Assembly (NCBI RefSeq): GCF_001467945.1
Contig: NZ_LNYQ01000006.1
Location: 185,491-249,490, forward strand
DNA length: 64,000 bases
Reading direction: 5' to 3'
Source of the DNA: Legionella parisiensis
GTDB lineage: Bacteria; Pseudomonadota; Gammaproteobacteria; Legionellales; Legionellaceae
Part shown: one piece after another, positions 1-9,640 of the stretch
Layout: each line of letters starts with the position of its first letter
Numbering within the stretch: the stretch's first letter is position 1
Translations under genes and position numbers: made by a program
The notes under the pieces: generated by a model
What the model was told of the DNA's origin: nothing
What the model saw: only the letters and a program-made list of their open reading frames with translations
Databases searched by the model: none

Positions 1-270
1 TCTATTGGCTATCTTTTCTTCAGCGGAATTTAAAGGTAACAGTAAGGATTCAAAAGTCCTGATTATCTTTTTACCTGCATCATCACTCGCAATGAAACTG
101 AAATAGCGGATTGCACCCCAGATTAAGCGAATGGATGTAAATTCAAACCTGGATGCCTCTAATTTTAATTCATTACGATTGTAGTGGAGGTAAATTGGAA
201 AACAATAAGGAATTGATAAGATGAAGTATCGAGAAGATTTTGGAGTTTATATATGGAGGAAGCGAAAATA
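1..270 (-). other. left-edge region; possible gene fragment
   Basis: The reverse strand stays open from about 263 to the left edge in one frame and reads like protein (it includes the stretch IRLIWGAIRYFSFIASDD). No ATG, GTG or TTG start follows the last in-frame stop, so it is either the broken 5' part of a gene lying to the left or chance. A 16-codon frame starts at 222 on the + strand (MKYREDFGV...) and is also too short to call. Nothing else is seen here. Confidence 0.25.
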
Positions 271-277
271 AGGTGTT

Positions 278-664
278 TTAACGTTTAAAGCCTAAGTAGC
301 AAAGGATTATCCCAAGAATCAGCTCAAACCCCGCTGCACTGTATGCAATACTTGCATCTTGCATAAAAACCAGAGTCGCTCTATCAATATAATGTGGATA
401 AAAAATCATGCTTGTCCCTTTCAGGAGTATAATCCAGCCAATAATTGTAATTAAGAGTCGCCAGCTCCATTGCCAAACATTATGGCTTACAACCATAAGT
501 AACCCAATAATAAGAGTCCAAAAGCCGGTGACAAGCATTAATGGGGCATCCTTAAGTAACTCTTGTACATAAACTGTAAATTGCTGCAAGTTGGCAAACA
601 TAGCTAAGCTGACAATGATCAAATAAATCCCAAGAACTTTGCTTAAAAATTTCGATATGTCCAT
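278..664 (-). CDS. small integral membrane protein
   Basis: About 128 residues with four predicted hydrophobic segments, ending LGFKR. I do not recognise the family. The pattern of four helices with charged ends suggests a small inner-membrane protein. I prefer the ATG at 664 (MDISKF) over the upstream ATG at 694, because GGAG lies five bases before it and the longer form has no ribosome binding site. It lies downstream of the giant gene at 864 on the same strand, with about 200 bases between them, so it probably has its own promoter. Function unknown. Confidence 0.6.
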   Translation of the reverse strand: MDISKFLSKVLGIYLIIVSLAMFANLQQFTVYVQELLKDAPLMLVTGFWTLIIGLLMVVSHNVWQWSWRLLITIIGWIILLKGTSMIFYPHYIDRATLVFMQDASIAYSAAGFELILGIILCYLGFKR

Positions 665-863
665 TTGAGCTCCGTCATTTTTTATACTGCTCATAACTGA
701 AGTGTAGTCATGGATTAGAAGAAGTTCGATGGATTTTATAAAATGTTGTACTTAATAATGGTGGGTGCAGTGCAGCAGAATCCACGGGAGTATAGACCAA
801 ATTAAACCGCGATTCCACTGCGCTGCATCAATGCTGTAAAGTGAACTTAAGAGATATTAGCCT

Positions 864-3800
864 TTAATACGCCAATACTTCCTGCCTGTTTTGCTCTTCC
901 TCAGCTATTCTCATCACATTTCGTGGGTTTGGAGGAGGGAATAAGCTTTGGCTTTGTGCATAAGTACGTGCTGCAAAATATTCTTCAGTCACTGTTTTCG
1001 CGTTTCCTATAAGTAATTGAAATTTTTCTGTGAGGATTTTAATAAATTCATCAAAGTGATAATGGCTTAATTCAACAAGCATAAGCCGATTTTCTAGAGC
1101 CTTAGATAAAGGCTGTCTCCCGTGAAGTGTAGTTGGGTTCTGAGTGCCAATAATACAAAAACCTGATTTTTGAGGAGGATTTCCTTCAAGGTCATACCCT
1201 GAAAGCAAGGCATTAAGCAGTTGTTCATGAACCAGGGTATTAAACTCTTCAATGCAAACGACTTGACCCTTGTGGAATGCCTCTAAGAGCTTTGCATGTA
1301 CTTGTTTAGTGTTGGTTGGGGATATGGTTATGAACTCAACTCCCTTGGCTTTAAGTAGCGCTTGAACTAATTGACTTTTGCCTAAACCAGGCTCTGCTTC
1401 AAGAACGATCCCATTAATTCCAATCTCCTGCTCCCACCTACCTTTTATTTTCTGTTCGCGGATACGCATCAGCATTTCGATGCTCAATGCAATTTTTTTG
1501 CGTGAGTCAGTCCATATGAATTTCTTATCGGTAGTCTGTGGCTGGAATTGTTGCAGGACCTCTTCGAATTGTCTTCTCTCTTCTTTCCAAGGACTTCCTT
1601 TTTTTATATCGTAGCGAATGTGCTGGCTTAGTTTTTTATCCAGACTTATAGTTTTGATTTCACTTAAAATGGTATAGCGCATCAGAAAATCATCAGTCAT
1701 CGACTTGGTTTGCGGGTTTTCTTTTAAAATGAAGAAACGTAAACACATCATTTGCGCGTTACGGGGAGTTATATTGAGCCCGGCATCTTGCGCTTTCGCA
1801 TAGTAGGTTTTAATAAGCTTCAATAAACTTGTTGCATCATCACAGTGTGTAAGCAGAGGGCTTAATATTTTATCCAGCCGTTGTCCTTCGAAAGGAAAAT
1901 AATTGGGGAATCGTTTAAATAAATCAGGTTCGAAACGTCCTTCGTAATGAGTAGGGTTTCCAGCAAAGATAATTTTATGGTTTTTTAAAGGATAACAGGT
2001 CCCTTCATACCAAAACTCTTTATCGCCTCGTGCAATTGCTGCGAATAAAGTATAATGCTCCTGACTTATATTGGCTTCATCAAGAAATAATATAGGTTGG
2101 CTCTCTCCTTTATGGGTCAGCCAATTTTTTACTCCAGCTAATTCATGGTATATGGCGATGGGTTTATGATGATCCTTTCCATATTTAGTCAGGATTTTCT
2201 GGACAAAATAGCTCTTTCCTGCACCTGTTTTACTTGTAAGAAATACAAATGAATGCTCATCCAGGTAGTGCATTACCGTTTCAGGAGTCGTCGGCTCAGC
2301 ACCGTCAGGAAGAATTCCCGCCCGCCACTCTAGACGCTGTGTTAAATTATCCAGCCATTGGGTTTGGTGCGTTGGGTCATCAGGTAAATCCAGGAAATGG
2401 CTATGGCATGGTGTCAGCCTAAGCTTTTGATATATTTTTTTTAATTGTTCTGCCAAATCAGAATTTAAGCGCGCGAAGTCTTCCTCAGGTCTATACACAT
2501 GGATTGTTTTACGGACCACCTTAAAAGGAGCTGCATTGTCACTAATTATCGTGATATTTTTGGCTAAAGCCGGTTCCCCATTAACCAGAAGAGTGGGCGG
2601 GTCAATAAAGAGTGTTTGTAATTGTTGGGCAAGAGTTGTTGAAAATTGCCCTTTAAGAATGACAGGTTTTCCTTTTTTTATGGCCTTTAATAATTCAGTT
2701 TCTTCACCATGAAACAGCTTATTTTTTAACGATACGTGAAAGAATAAACTATTAAAATTGGTTTTCGGATCAATATTGATAGTGATGGCATCTACTGGTT
2801 TATAATGCTCTTCAGCATCGTCTAAATCATTGGAAATAATAAGTTGATTACTTTCTCCAAATATTTCGATGGAAATGACCAATTGTTGCAATGGTTCTGG
2901 TACAAATACGTTAGGAGCTGTCTTAATTGTTAGTGCGCATTGAGCTTTTTTGGCTTCCATTAAAAGACTGTACCATTGAATTTCAGTTAAATTATCCGTC
3001 ACTAGCAATTCGAGTTCAGGATCTCCCACAAAAAATCCGGGAAGCGGTTTCAACGTGCCGTTTTCAGTAATTTTGTATTGATTGGAAAATAAAGGTAACG
3101 TCGTTTGATTGACAATTCGTTTTTTCTCGGGAGTTACCTTAGGTGTTATAACATCTGGATAAGTACTTAAATCAGGCTGTGCAAATTCCAGACGAAAATC
3201 CTTAGGCAAATCATGCCATTCACCATTAAAGAAAAAGCGTTTCTTTGCCATTAATTCAGTGATCAAGAAACGAAATTTAGGATCGTCAAATGGAGCATTA
3301 TACAAAATTAATCTTGAGACTTTATTTTGAGACGCTTTCAAGAGAGCACCAGGAAGAATATCTAAACAGCCCTCATCAAAAGTGTATCTGCCCAAAAAAA
3401 TGGACTCCCAATTAAAAACTGAGGGAAAAAGAACATCATCATTGCGTATCGGTTGATTTGGTTGAATCTCCGGTAATCCTGGAGGAGGTATGTCCGGTGC
3501 TTGGCTGATGGCGTCAAAACGTGAGTAAAAATCATCACCCATTTTAAATGCAGAGTGTTCATCCATACCGACAACGATATGCACGTTAGGCGGGATAGAC
3601 AAACCTCCTAGATTACGGTCCTCAGTATCAATAACGCTGTTTAAGCTGACATGGCGTGCTTTGGGATCGGACCAATTAATAAACCAAGTGTATGACTCAC
3701 TGGGATTAAAGGCCGCATTTTTTAAAAATTGACTTACAGGACTATCTACATATTGTTCTTTATTCTGGGCAATATGTAAGTGGTGCAGGATCAGCGAATC

Positions 3801-6800
3801 TAAATCATGTGAGAAAAAAGTGTTTTCACATATGGAAGAAGCTTGATGTAATGCTTCCATCGTCTGAGTATCTTTAAAAATAAGCCATTGTCTTGAGTGT
3901 GAGTCTTTAGATGTAAGTTTTTTTGCAAGTTCCTCTGCATTTGCGGCTTGAATAGTTAAGCTATTCCAGGTTTCGAATCGATTACCCGGTTTCAAAGGGG
4001 GGCTCGTTATTTTAGTTTTCTTTTCTAATTCTTCTTTCGATTCTTCCTCTTTCCTTTTTTTAAGTGGCGGAATGGGAAGGTCAATGATCTGAGCTACACC
4101 GCCGCCTAAGTCCACACTAAAATGCATCTTTTCGAGTGTTACTCGGGCAAATTGATGAACGTCGTTGTCGATCAGACTGGCTTCGATTTGTAATGCATCT
4201 GCCAAAGCTAAAAAAAGTTGCGCTCGGTGCCTGCAAACCCCCGCACGTTGTTTTATTAAGGCATTCAAAACATCAATTGCATTCCCGTGTATGTCCGATG
4301 ATGCGGATTCGTCCTCAAAGCGACAATATTCGGCCAGAGCTTGAATGCATTGCTCCATATCAAGTTTTAGTAGTTTTTGATATTCCTCGCAGTCAACTAA
4401 TTTTCCTGTTGGAGCAAAAGATAATTTGGCTATCCACTTCAGATGTTCTATAGGTGCATTTTTTCTAAGGGTAAAATCGAAGTTATTTCCTGCTTCAAGA
4501 ATGTAGTTGACAAGACAGGTTTCGACATTTTTCTTAAATTTAATGAAATAATAACCTGAATTCTTACATCTTTTTAATTCAAAATCGGGGTATTCTGCTG
4601 CATAGTTAATCAGTTTATCGTGCGTGCTTAAAGCGGGTAATTGCAGCCATTTGTCTACTACTGGATTTTCAAAAGTAATTTGACCATACACCAGTTTTTT
4701 AGGTGTATCTGGATGATTAAATTGCTCTTCTATTTGTTGCGTAGTGCATTTTAAGGATTCAGAGATAGGCTCCAAATCGTCATATAAGGGGCTGTAAAGA
4801 CTAAAGTTCTTACGTGAAGATGACCAAGAAAATGTATTCAGGTGATAACTGGAAACTGGGGGATTTGCTCCATCTTTTGCTTTGAAAATTGTTCGTGCGG
4901 GCAACGTTGGAATGATTTCCGAATAGCCGATTTTTCCGTCTAGCGAGAGAGGGTCATTCGTGTTACTAGTAGATTGTTTGGAGTAATTATCTAATAACCT
5001 GATCTCAATCTGAGGGTAGCTGTTTTTGAGCCATTGTATTGCAAGTAACTCGCTTCTTTCCTTTGGAATGGGTAAGGATATTGAGTTTAAATTAGGAGCA
5101 ACTTTAATTAATTGATTTAATTCTGCAAAAGTTAATGTACCTGTATCAAAGCGAATGTGGTTTAAAAGAGGAAGAGAACCTGGTTGCAGACTAGTAAGAA
5201 AATCGGAAAAATTGTAAGGAGTTTCTATTTGTATGTTATTTAAATTAGGTGCTGCGGCTATAAGATTGAGCAGTTGTTGGGAGGTAAGTTTTATTCCTAC
5301 CGCACGCAATATATTGATAGTGGGAAGGGAGTTTGGTACAAAATTCATATCATCTTGATTGATATAGCAATAATATAAGCTAAGCTCAGTTAAATTGGAG
5401 GCATACCTGAGAAGATTTTGAAGTTGCTCTGAAGTCATTGTCACATTCAGGAGATCGATTTTCTTTAGTGCTTTAATCTTGGAGGCGAATTGCAAGAAGG
5501 AATCAGGAAATCGCATCATATCAAATTTATAAAGCTCTAAAGTTTCAAGATTTGGGGCAGCATCAACGAGCGTATATAGTTCATCGAGAGTCAAGCTATC
5601 CTTGATACTAAGTTTTTTTAAGTGGACAAGAGGGGAATTAATTTCAAGCAAGTACTCGCTTTCTCGCCAAACAGAGTTTAGTGTCAGTTCCCTTAAATTA
5701 GGTGTGGCATTAATTAAAGCCCCTATGTGGTTAATGGATATCCTTATTTGGTGAAGATAAATCGTTTTTAAATTAGCGGTCTTTTTAGGTTGAAGCTTGA
5801 GTTGTGCCTCACCCCAAATTTCTCCTCCAGTAAGATGAAGCGACATCAAATTAGGTGAGTTGTTTAGTAATGTGGCGAAACGGTGCACTGAAAATACTAC
5901 GTCACCTCCTGTCTGTACATGTCTTAATGAAGTAGTTAATAGGGGGTCTTCCTTGTTTTCACCCTCATTTTCATCTTCAACAAAGGATTCTACCTCACAA
6001 TTTCTTAGGACAAGAGAAAGAAGTCCTTCTTGTTTATTGAGAAACGGAAATAGAGATACTCTGCTGTTTGCTAAAGAAATTTGAATAATCTGTTTTAGTA
6101 TGTCAGGACGATGTTGCGTTAAATAGGACAAATAAACTTTATCGTATTCTGGTGCTGTTTGATCAGAAAAGGAGGTAGGTTGCAAAAATTGAGGCGTAGG
6201 TTTTTTTTCATCTTCTGCATGAGTCATTGCTATTTTCAAATTTGTAAATTTTTCCTGCCAATCCCTATCCATATTAGGGTGTGGATCAAATGACCATTCA
6301 ACTGCACTGATCAATTCCCGATTGATCATTTCAGAATAATCTACTTCACCAAACAGCTCGTGCGGATCCAGGGTAATGCAATTGATAAAATTAAAAAACG
6401 CATCAGGAGAATTTAAAATTTTTGTACAAAGCTCATCGAATGCTGAGGAGTCTAAACAAACAACCCGATCAGGGATGAGATTTAATTTTTTTAACTCAGT
6501 GGCTTCTTGTGAAGGTTCCAGTTCACTATACGGGCCAGGGGGGCAAATATTTGGTTCTGCAACCTCTATTTTTCTTAAGCTTTCTTTAGTCGGAACGTAT
6601 ACAGAAAAATTAGCATCAATTAATTTTTTAATAACCTTTTGTTTTAAATAAAAATTTTCTGATTTTTTATCCAAGTCGCATTTAAGGATAATTGTTTTTT
6701 TTTCGAGTTGAGTAGAGCCTATGGCTATGGTATCCCAGCATTCTGGGTTATCAACCAGGACTTTATCAAGATTTAGAACCCCACCATTTGGTTCAACAGA

Positions 6801-6875
6801 AGATTCAATCGTTGGTAGTTGCGTTTTTTCATACAATAAGCCTAGGCTGTCGAGGATTTCAGTTTGAGTTTTCAT
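864..6875 (-). CDS. giant LRR / transglutaminase-like / dual AAA ATPase protein
   Basis: A 2003-residue soluble protein with no signal peptide. Order of parts: an N-terminal region (1-320) of unknown fold. Leucine-rich repeats at about 335-605, with recurring APNLxxLxL units. A transglutaminase-like core at about 830-935 with Cys881 (GVCRHRA), His907 (VHQFARV) and Asp922 (VDLGGG). A long linker. Then two P-loop AAA modules: Walker A near 1548-1555 (TGAGKS) with Walker B LFLDEAN near 1597-1602, and Walker A near 1827-1834 (PGLGKS) with Walker B VCIEEFN near 1873-1878 and sensor GTQNP near 1910. The AAA modules resemble the MoxR/midasin (AAA_5) type. MoxR ATPases and transglutaminase-like proteins are known genomic partners in other bacteria; here the parts are fused. 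A Dot/Icm substrate is plausible but unproven. Monocistronic; the ATG at 6875 has no obvious strong ribosome binding site. Confidence 0.85.
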   Translation of the reverse strand: MKTQTEILDSLGLLYEKTQLPTIESSVEPNGGVLNLDKVLVDNPECWDTIAIGSTQLEKKTIILKCDLDKKSENFYLKQKVIKKLIDANFSVYVPTKESLRKIEVAEPNICPPGPYSELEPSQEATELKKLNLIPDRVVCLDSSAFDELCTKILNSPDAFFNFINCITLDPHELFGEVDYSEMINRELISAVEWSFDPHPNMDRDWQEKFTNLKIAMTHAEDEKKPTPQFLQPTSFSDQTAPEYDKVYLSYLTQHRPDILKQIIQISLANSRVSLFPFLNKQEGLLSLVLRNCEVESFVEDENEGENKEDPLLTTSLRHVQTGGDVVFSVHRFATLLNNSPNLMSLHLTGGEIWGEAQLKLQPKKTANLKTIYLHQIRISINHIGALINATPNLRELTLNSVWRESEYLLEINSPLVHLKKLSIKDSLTLDELYTLVDAAPNLETLELYKFDMMRFPDSFLQFASKIKALKKIDLLNVTMTSEQLQNLLRYASNLTELSLYYCYINQDDMNFVPNSLPTINILRAVGIKLTSQQLLNLIAAAPNLNNIQIETPYNFSDFLTSLQPGSLPLLNHIRFDTGTLTFAELNQLIKVAPNLNSISLPIPKERSELLAIQWLKNSYPQIEIRLLDNYSKQSTSNTNDPLSLDGKIGYSEIIPTLPARTIFKAKDGANPPVSSYHLNTFSWSSSRKNFSLYSPLYDDLEPISESLKCTTQQIEEQFNHPDTPKKLVYGQITFENPVVDKWLQLPALSTHDKLINYAAEYPDFELKRCKNSGYYFIKFKKNVETCLVNYILEAGNNFDFTLRKNAPIEHLKWIAKLSFAPTGKLVDCEEYQKLLKLDMEQCIQALAEYCRFEDESASSDIHGNAIDVLNALIKQRAGVCRHRAQLFLALADALQIEASLIDNDVHQFARVTLEKMHFSVDLGGGVAQIIDLPIPPLKKRKEEESKEELEKKTKITSPPLKPGNRFETWNSLTIQAANAEELAKKLTSKDSHSRQWLIFKDTQTMEALHQASSICENTFFSHDLDSLILHHLHIAQNKEQYVDSPVSQFLKNAAFNPSESYTWFINWSDPKARHVSLNSVIDTEDRNLGGLSIPPNVHIVVGMDEHSAFKMGDDFYSRFDAISQAPDIPPPGLPEIQPNQPIRNDDVLFPSVFNWESIFLGRYTFDEGCLDILPGALLKASQNKVSRLILYNAPFDDPKFRFLITELMAKKRFFFNGEWHDLPKDFRLEFAQPDLSTYPDVITPKVTPEKKRIVNQTTLPLFSNQYKITENGTLKPLPGFFVGDPELELLVTDNLTEIQWYSLLMEAKKAQCALTIKTAPNVFVPEPLQQLVISIEIFGESNQLIISNDLDDAEEHYKPVDAITINIDPKTNFNSLFFHVSLKNKLFHGEETELLKAIKKGKPVILKGQFSTTLAQQLQTLFIDPPTLLVNGEPALAKNITIISDNAAPFKVVRKTIHVYRPEEDFARLNSDLAEQLKKIYQKLRLTPCHSHFLDLPDDPTHQTQWLDNLTQRLEWRAGILPDGAEPTTPETVMHYLDEHSFVFLTSKTGAGKSYFVQKILTKYGKDHHKPIAIYHELAGVKNWLTHKGESQPILFLDEANISQEHYTLFAAIARGDKEFWYEGTCYPLKNHKIIFAGNPTHYEGRFEPDLFKRFPNYFPFEGQRLDKILSPLLTHCDDATSLLKLIKTYYAKAQDAGLNITPRNAQMMCLRFFILKENPQTKSMTDDFLMRYTILSEIKTISLDKKLSQHIRYDIKKGSPWKEERRQFEEVLQQFQPQTTDKKFIWTDSRKKIALSIEMLMRIREQKIKGRWEQEIGINGIVLEAEPGLGKSQLVQALLKAKGVEFITISPTNTKQVHAKLLEAFHKGQVVCIEEFNTLVHEQLLNALLSGYDLEGNPPQKSGFCIIGTQNPTTLHGRQPLSKALENRLMLVELSHYHFDEFIKILTEKFQLLIGNAKTVTEEYFAARTYAQSQSLFPPPNPRNVMRIAEEEQNRQEVLAY

Positions 6876-7008
6876 TTAATTCCTAAGGTATTTTCTGTAT
6901 CTTTCGTATTTTTAATTAGTAAGGTGGGCAATTATATATCTTTAAGTGAGTTTTGCGGGCATTTATTTTGCTGCGGAATGAAACAGTACCGCTAGATTTT
7001 TAAATATA

Positions 7009-7824
7009 TCAAAAGCGTTGTGCCAAATATTCATCAATTATTTTACGTGAAAGGCTAATGGGTTTGGGTAATTGAGGCAGTTTTTTTATTGAAAACCATT
7101 GGGCATCTTCAATTTCAGTCGCATCGATTTGAATTTCGCCGCTGTCGTATTCCGCAATAAATCCTAACATCAAGTTACTTTGGAATGGCCAGGGTTGAGA
7201 AGCGAAATAGTGTAAGTTTTTTATGTTCAAACTTACTTCTTCTTTTACTTCGCGCATAACCGTTTGCTCCAGCATTTCTCCTGGTTCTACAAAACCCGCC
7301 AAAAGACTATAGATTCCGGGTAAAAAATGAGGAGAGCGTGCCAGCAAGATTTCATCATCTCGCCATATTAACACCAACATAGCAGGCGCAATTTGTGGAT
7401 AAATTAATGAATTGCAGACTGGACATACTTTGGCACGCTCTTTAGTGCTGTATTGGGTCTGATGACCGCAGTACCCACAAAACCGGGTACTTCTATCCCA
7501 ATGCAATAGTTGCTTCGCCTTGGAAACAAGTAAAAACAAGTCCTCATCCCGCAAAAGTTCATGGGCCTGACGAATATGCTGAAAAGCCATATTGGGAGGT
7601 AAGGTAAATGGTTGGGTGCTGATCTGCGCTGCAAAACACGGTGTATTGCCGAATGTTCCTAAATACAGTTGATGTTCGATAGACAGATTGAGCATGCCGA
7701 TATTAAACAACTGAGGTATGGTCTGGTTCTGTAAGAGTATGCTTTCAGCATGGAAAATAAACCAGAATGGCGGTTCAGCAAATGAAACGGGAGGATTAAT
7801 TTGTGAAATAAATGGTTTTGACAT
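7009..7824 (-). CDS. nudC: NADH pyrophosphatase / NAD-cap hydrolase NudC
   Basis: About 271 residues. It hydrolyses NAD(H) to NMN(H) plus AMP, and the family also removes NAD caps from RNA. Visible marks: the zinc ribbon Cys116-x2-Cys119 and Cys134-x2-Cys137 (FCGYCG, CPVC); the Nudix box at 177-199 (GFVEPGEMLEQTVMREVKEE); and the NudC-specific SQPWPF at 209-214. Length matches the family, which is usually 250-310 residues. The upstream in-frame ATG at 7851 adds nine residues without homology-like character, so I chose MSKPF at 7824. It stands alone, downstream of an intergenic repeat. Confidence 0.95.
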   Translation of the reverse strand: MSKPFISQINPPVSFAEPPFWFIFHAESILLQNQTIPQLFNIGMLNLSIEHQLYLGTFGNTPCFAAQISTQPFTLPPNMAFQHIRQAHELLRDEDLFLLVSKAKQLLHWDRSTRFCGYCGHQTQYSTKERAKVCPVCNSLIYPQIAPAMLVLIWRDDEILLARSPHFLPGIYSLLAGFVEPGEMLEQTVMREVKEEVSLNIKNLHYFASQPWPFQSNLMLGFIAEYDSGEIQIDATEIEDAQWFSIKKLPQLPKPISLSRKIIDEYLAQRF

Positions 7825-7957
7825 AACGGAAAATCCATAAGAGATACACATTAAGTGTATCTAATGGTTTTGTAAATGGTCAAATTTCCATGATTTTATT
7901 ATGTGTTCACCCTATCAGGTTATGCCCATGGCCTTCAAGGCTAGCAGAAAGCGGATG

Positions 7958-8040
7958 TTGTCATTCCTACGCAGCAGGAAATCCATAATGGAGTGCATTG
8001 CTAATATAAAAATGGATCCCCGCCTGCGCGGGGCTGACAG
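7958..8040. repeat. dispersed palindromic repeat, copy 1
   Basis: The left part reads gtcattcctacgcagcagg, and the right part carries atggatccccgcctgcgcgg followed by ggctgacag. The two ends are imperfect inverted copies around a short middle. The same design recurs near 61200-61284 in this window. It resembles the common intergenic GTCATTCC...GGAATCCA palindromes of gammaproteobacteria. No coding function. The rest of the 7852-8144 gap shows nothing else. Confidence 0.65.
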
Positions 8041-8144
8041 GTTTACTTGTAAATTGAATAAAATTAAACGTTAAATACCCTTAGCTTGGCAGCCATGCCC
8101 ATTATTGGACAATAAGACTCACTTGGTCAGATGAAGGAAACATC

Positions 8145-8591
8145 CTAAAACATACCATTACTGTTCGCTGACTCGGCAGGAATAGGTTGAATAACGTCCC
8201 AATGCTCGTAAATTTTATTGTTTTCCAGACGAAAAATATCCACAACGGCTCGTCCTTGAGTACCTGGTTCTAAAACAGAATGGACATGCACAATGACATA
8301 ATCTCCCTCGGCAAAAATACGTTTGATCTCACTATGCGATTGCGGGTACGTGTTTTTCAGATAGTTAATGTAATTTTTTAAACCTTCAATCCCATCTTGA
8401 GCCATAGGATTATGTTGGATATACCATTCCCCCAGGTAATTTTGAGCTATATCAAAGTTCTTTTCATTCAGTGCTTTTTGATAAAATTGTGTGACGACGT
8501 GTTTGTTCGTCTCCTGAATTGATCCCCCAATTCCAGAAACTGGATGAATCAATAAGCTACTAGTAACTAGTGATAACAGTATTTTGTTCAT
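8145..8591 (-). CDS. secreted SnoaL-like (NTF2-fold) protein
   Basis: 148 residues with a probable signal peptide (MNKILLSLVTSSLLIHPVSG). The mature part has the SnoaL/ester cyclase pattern: a start helix (VTQFYQKALNEKNFDIAQNY), then YIQHNPMAQDGIEGLKNYI and DYVIVHVHSVLEPG, ending VDIFRLENNKIYEHWDVIQP. The family holds small barrel proteins acting on hydrophobic substrates, and many members have no known substrate. It is divergent from the LysR gene at 8705 with a shared 113-base control region, so it is the probable target of that regulator. The start at 8591 follows a GGAGC-like site. Confidence 0.85.
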   Translation of the reverse strand: MNKILLSLVTSSLLIHPVSGIGGSIQETNKHVVTQFYQKALNEKNFDIAQNYLGEWYIQHNPMAQDGIEGLKNYINYLKNTYPQSHSEIKRIFAEGDYVIVHVHSVLEPGTQGRAVVDIFRLENNKIYEHWDVIQPIPAESANSNGMF

Positions 8592-8669
8592 TATTGCTCC
8601 TTATTAATCAAACAAATTGATTATAAATAGCTATTTAAATTAAAAAAGCGCATAATTTTGACCAAATAT

Positions 8670-8684
8670 ATCTAATTTTTAGAT
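8670..8684. promoter_or_regulatory. putative LysR operator between divergent genes
   Basis: ATCTAATTTTTAGAT is a 6-bp inverted repeat with a 3-bp centre and fits the LysR consensus ATC-N9-GAT. It lies 20 bases before the LysR start and about 80 bases from the divergent SnoaL-like gene. Binding is inferred from the pattern and the layout only. Confidence 0.6.
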
Positions 8685-8704
8685 AAGTTTGGGGCGGGGA
8701 AATA

Positions 8705-9577
8705 ATGACCAAAGTCACTCTTGAACAATGGCGCGTCTTACAAACGGTAATTGATGAAGGCAGCTTTGCTAAAGCAGCGATAAAACTGCATAAAAGCCAA
8801 TCGAATATCAGTTATACGATATCAAAATTGCAGGACATGTTAGGTTTGCAATTACTGCAACTTGAAGGACGTAGAGCAGTGCTGACTGAGCAAGGAGTGG
8901 ACCTATTAAAGTTATCACGGCAAATTACCCGGGCGGCAAAAAATGTAGAAAATGCAGCACGTAATTTAAAATCAAGCCATGAAAAATCATTACGACTTGC
9001 TATTGATGAGCTTTTTCCATCCCCTCTATTGATGGCTGTACTGCAGGAGTTTGGCCAAAAGAATAAACACACCAAACTGATTATCAATCAAGGGTTATTA
9101 TCAGGTCCAAGTGATCAATTAATTAATGGTGAGGCCGAGCTCGCTCTTATTTCAAAAATTCCCGAAGGCTATACAGGGAATAAGTTAATGGATGTTCATT
9201 TTCTTCCTTATGCTCACAAAGACAGTTCTTTACATCAAAAACCGGTTGCCCTCGAAGATCTTTATGATGAACGTTATCTCATCATCCAGGATTCTGGACG
9301 CAATAAAAAACGCAATGAAGGTTGGTTAGGTTCTGAGTTTCATTGGAAAGTAAGTACCTTGGAAATGAAGATTCAATGTGTTGTGCATGGGATTGGTTTT
9401 GCCTGGTTGCCACAGCAGATTGTTGAAGCGCGAAATTTGCCTATTCTTCCATTAAAAATGGAAGAAAATAACATAAGAACCTATCCGGTTTATTTAGTAC
9501 ACCACCAACCTCAAGAAGTGGGGCCATCAGCGAAACTTTTAATTAATCTCTTTAAAAAACATACCTGCACGCAGTAG
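8705..9577 (+). CDS. LysR-family transcriptional regulator
   Basis: 290 residues. The N-terminal winged helix-turn-helix is clear (FAKAAIKLHKSQSNISYTI, then LQDMLGLQLLQLEGRRAVLTEQG). The substrate-binding part follows from about residue 92 and includes the family-like LPYAHKDSSL and GFAWLPQQIVEA. It most likely senses a small molecule and controls the divergent SnoaL-like gene and itself through the operator at 8670-8684. The purine-rich GGGGCGGGGAAATA precedes the ATG. Inducer unknown. Confidence 0.92.
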   Translation: MTKVTLEQWRVLQTVIDEGSFAKAAIKLHKSQSNISYTISKLQDMLGLQLLQLEGRRAVLTEQGVDLLKLSRQITRAAKNVENAARNLKSSHEKSLRLAIDELFPSPLLMAVLQEFGQKNKHTKLIINQGLLSGPSDQLINGEAELALISKIPEGYTGNKLMDVHFLPYAHKDSSLHQKPVALEDLYDERYLIIQDSGRNKKRNEGWLGSEFHWKVSTLEMKIQCVVHGIGFAWLPQQIVEARNLPILPLKMEENNIRTYPVYLVHHQPQEVGPSAKLLINLFKKHTCTQ

Positions 9578-9640
9578 ATCATTTGTCAAATCGGTACATA
9601 AAATGATAGATATAAAGATATCTATTAACAAAGAGAAAAT

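Noticed and set aside
1378-6651. Several + strand frames of 70-105 codons inside the giant LRR/AAA gene
   Set aside because: They lie opposite a continuous, motif-rich 2003-codon gene and have no recognisable features.
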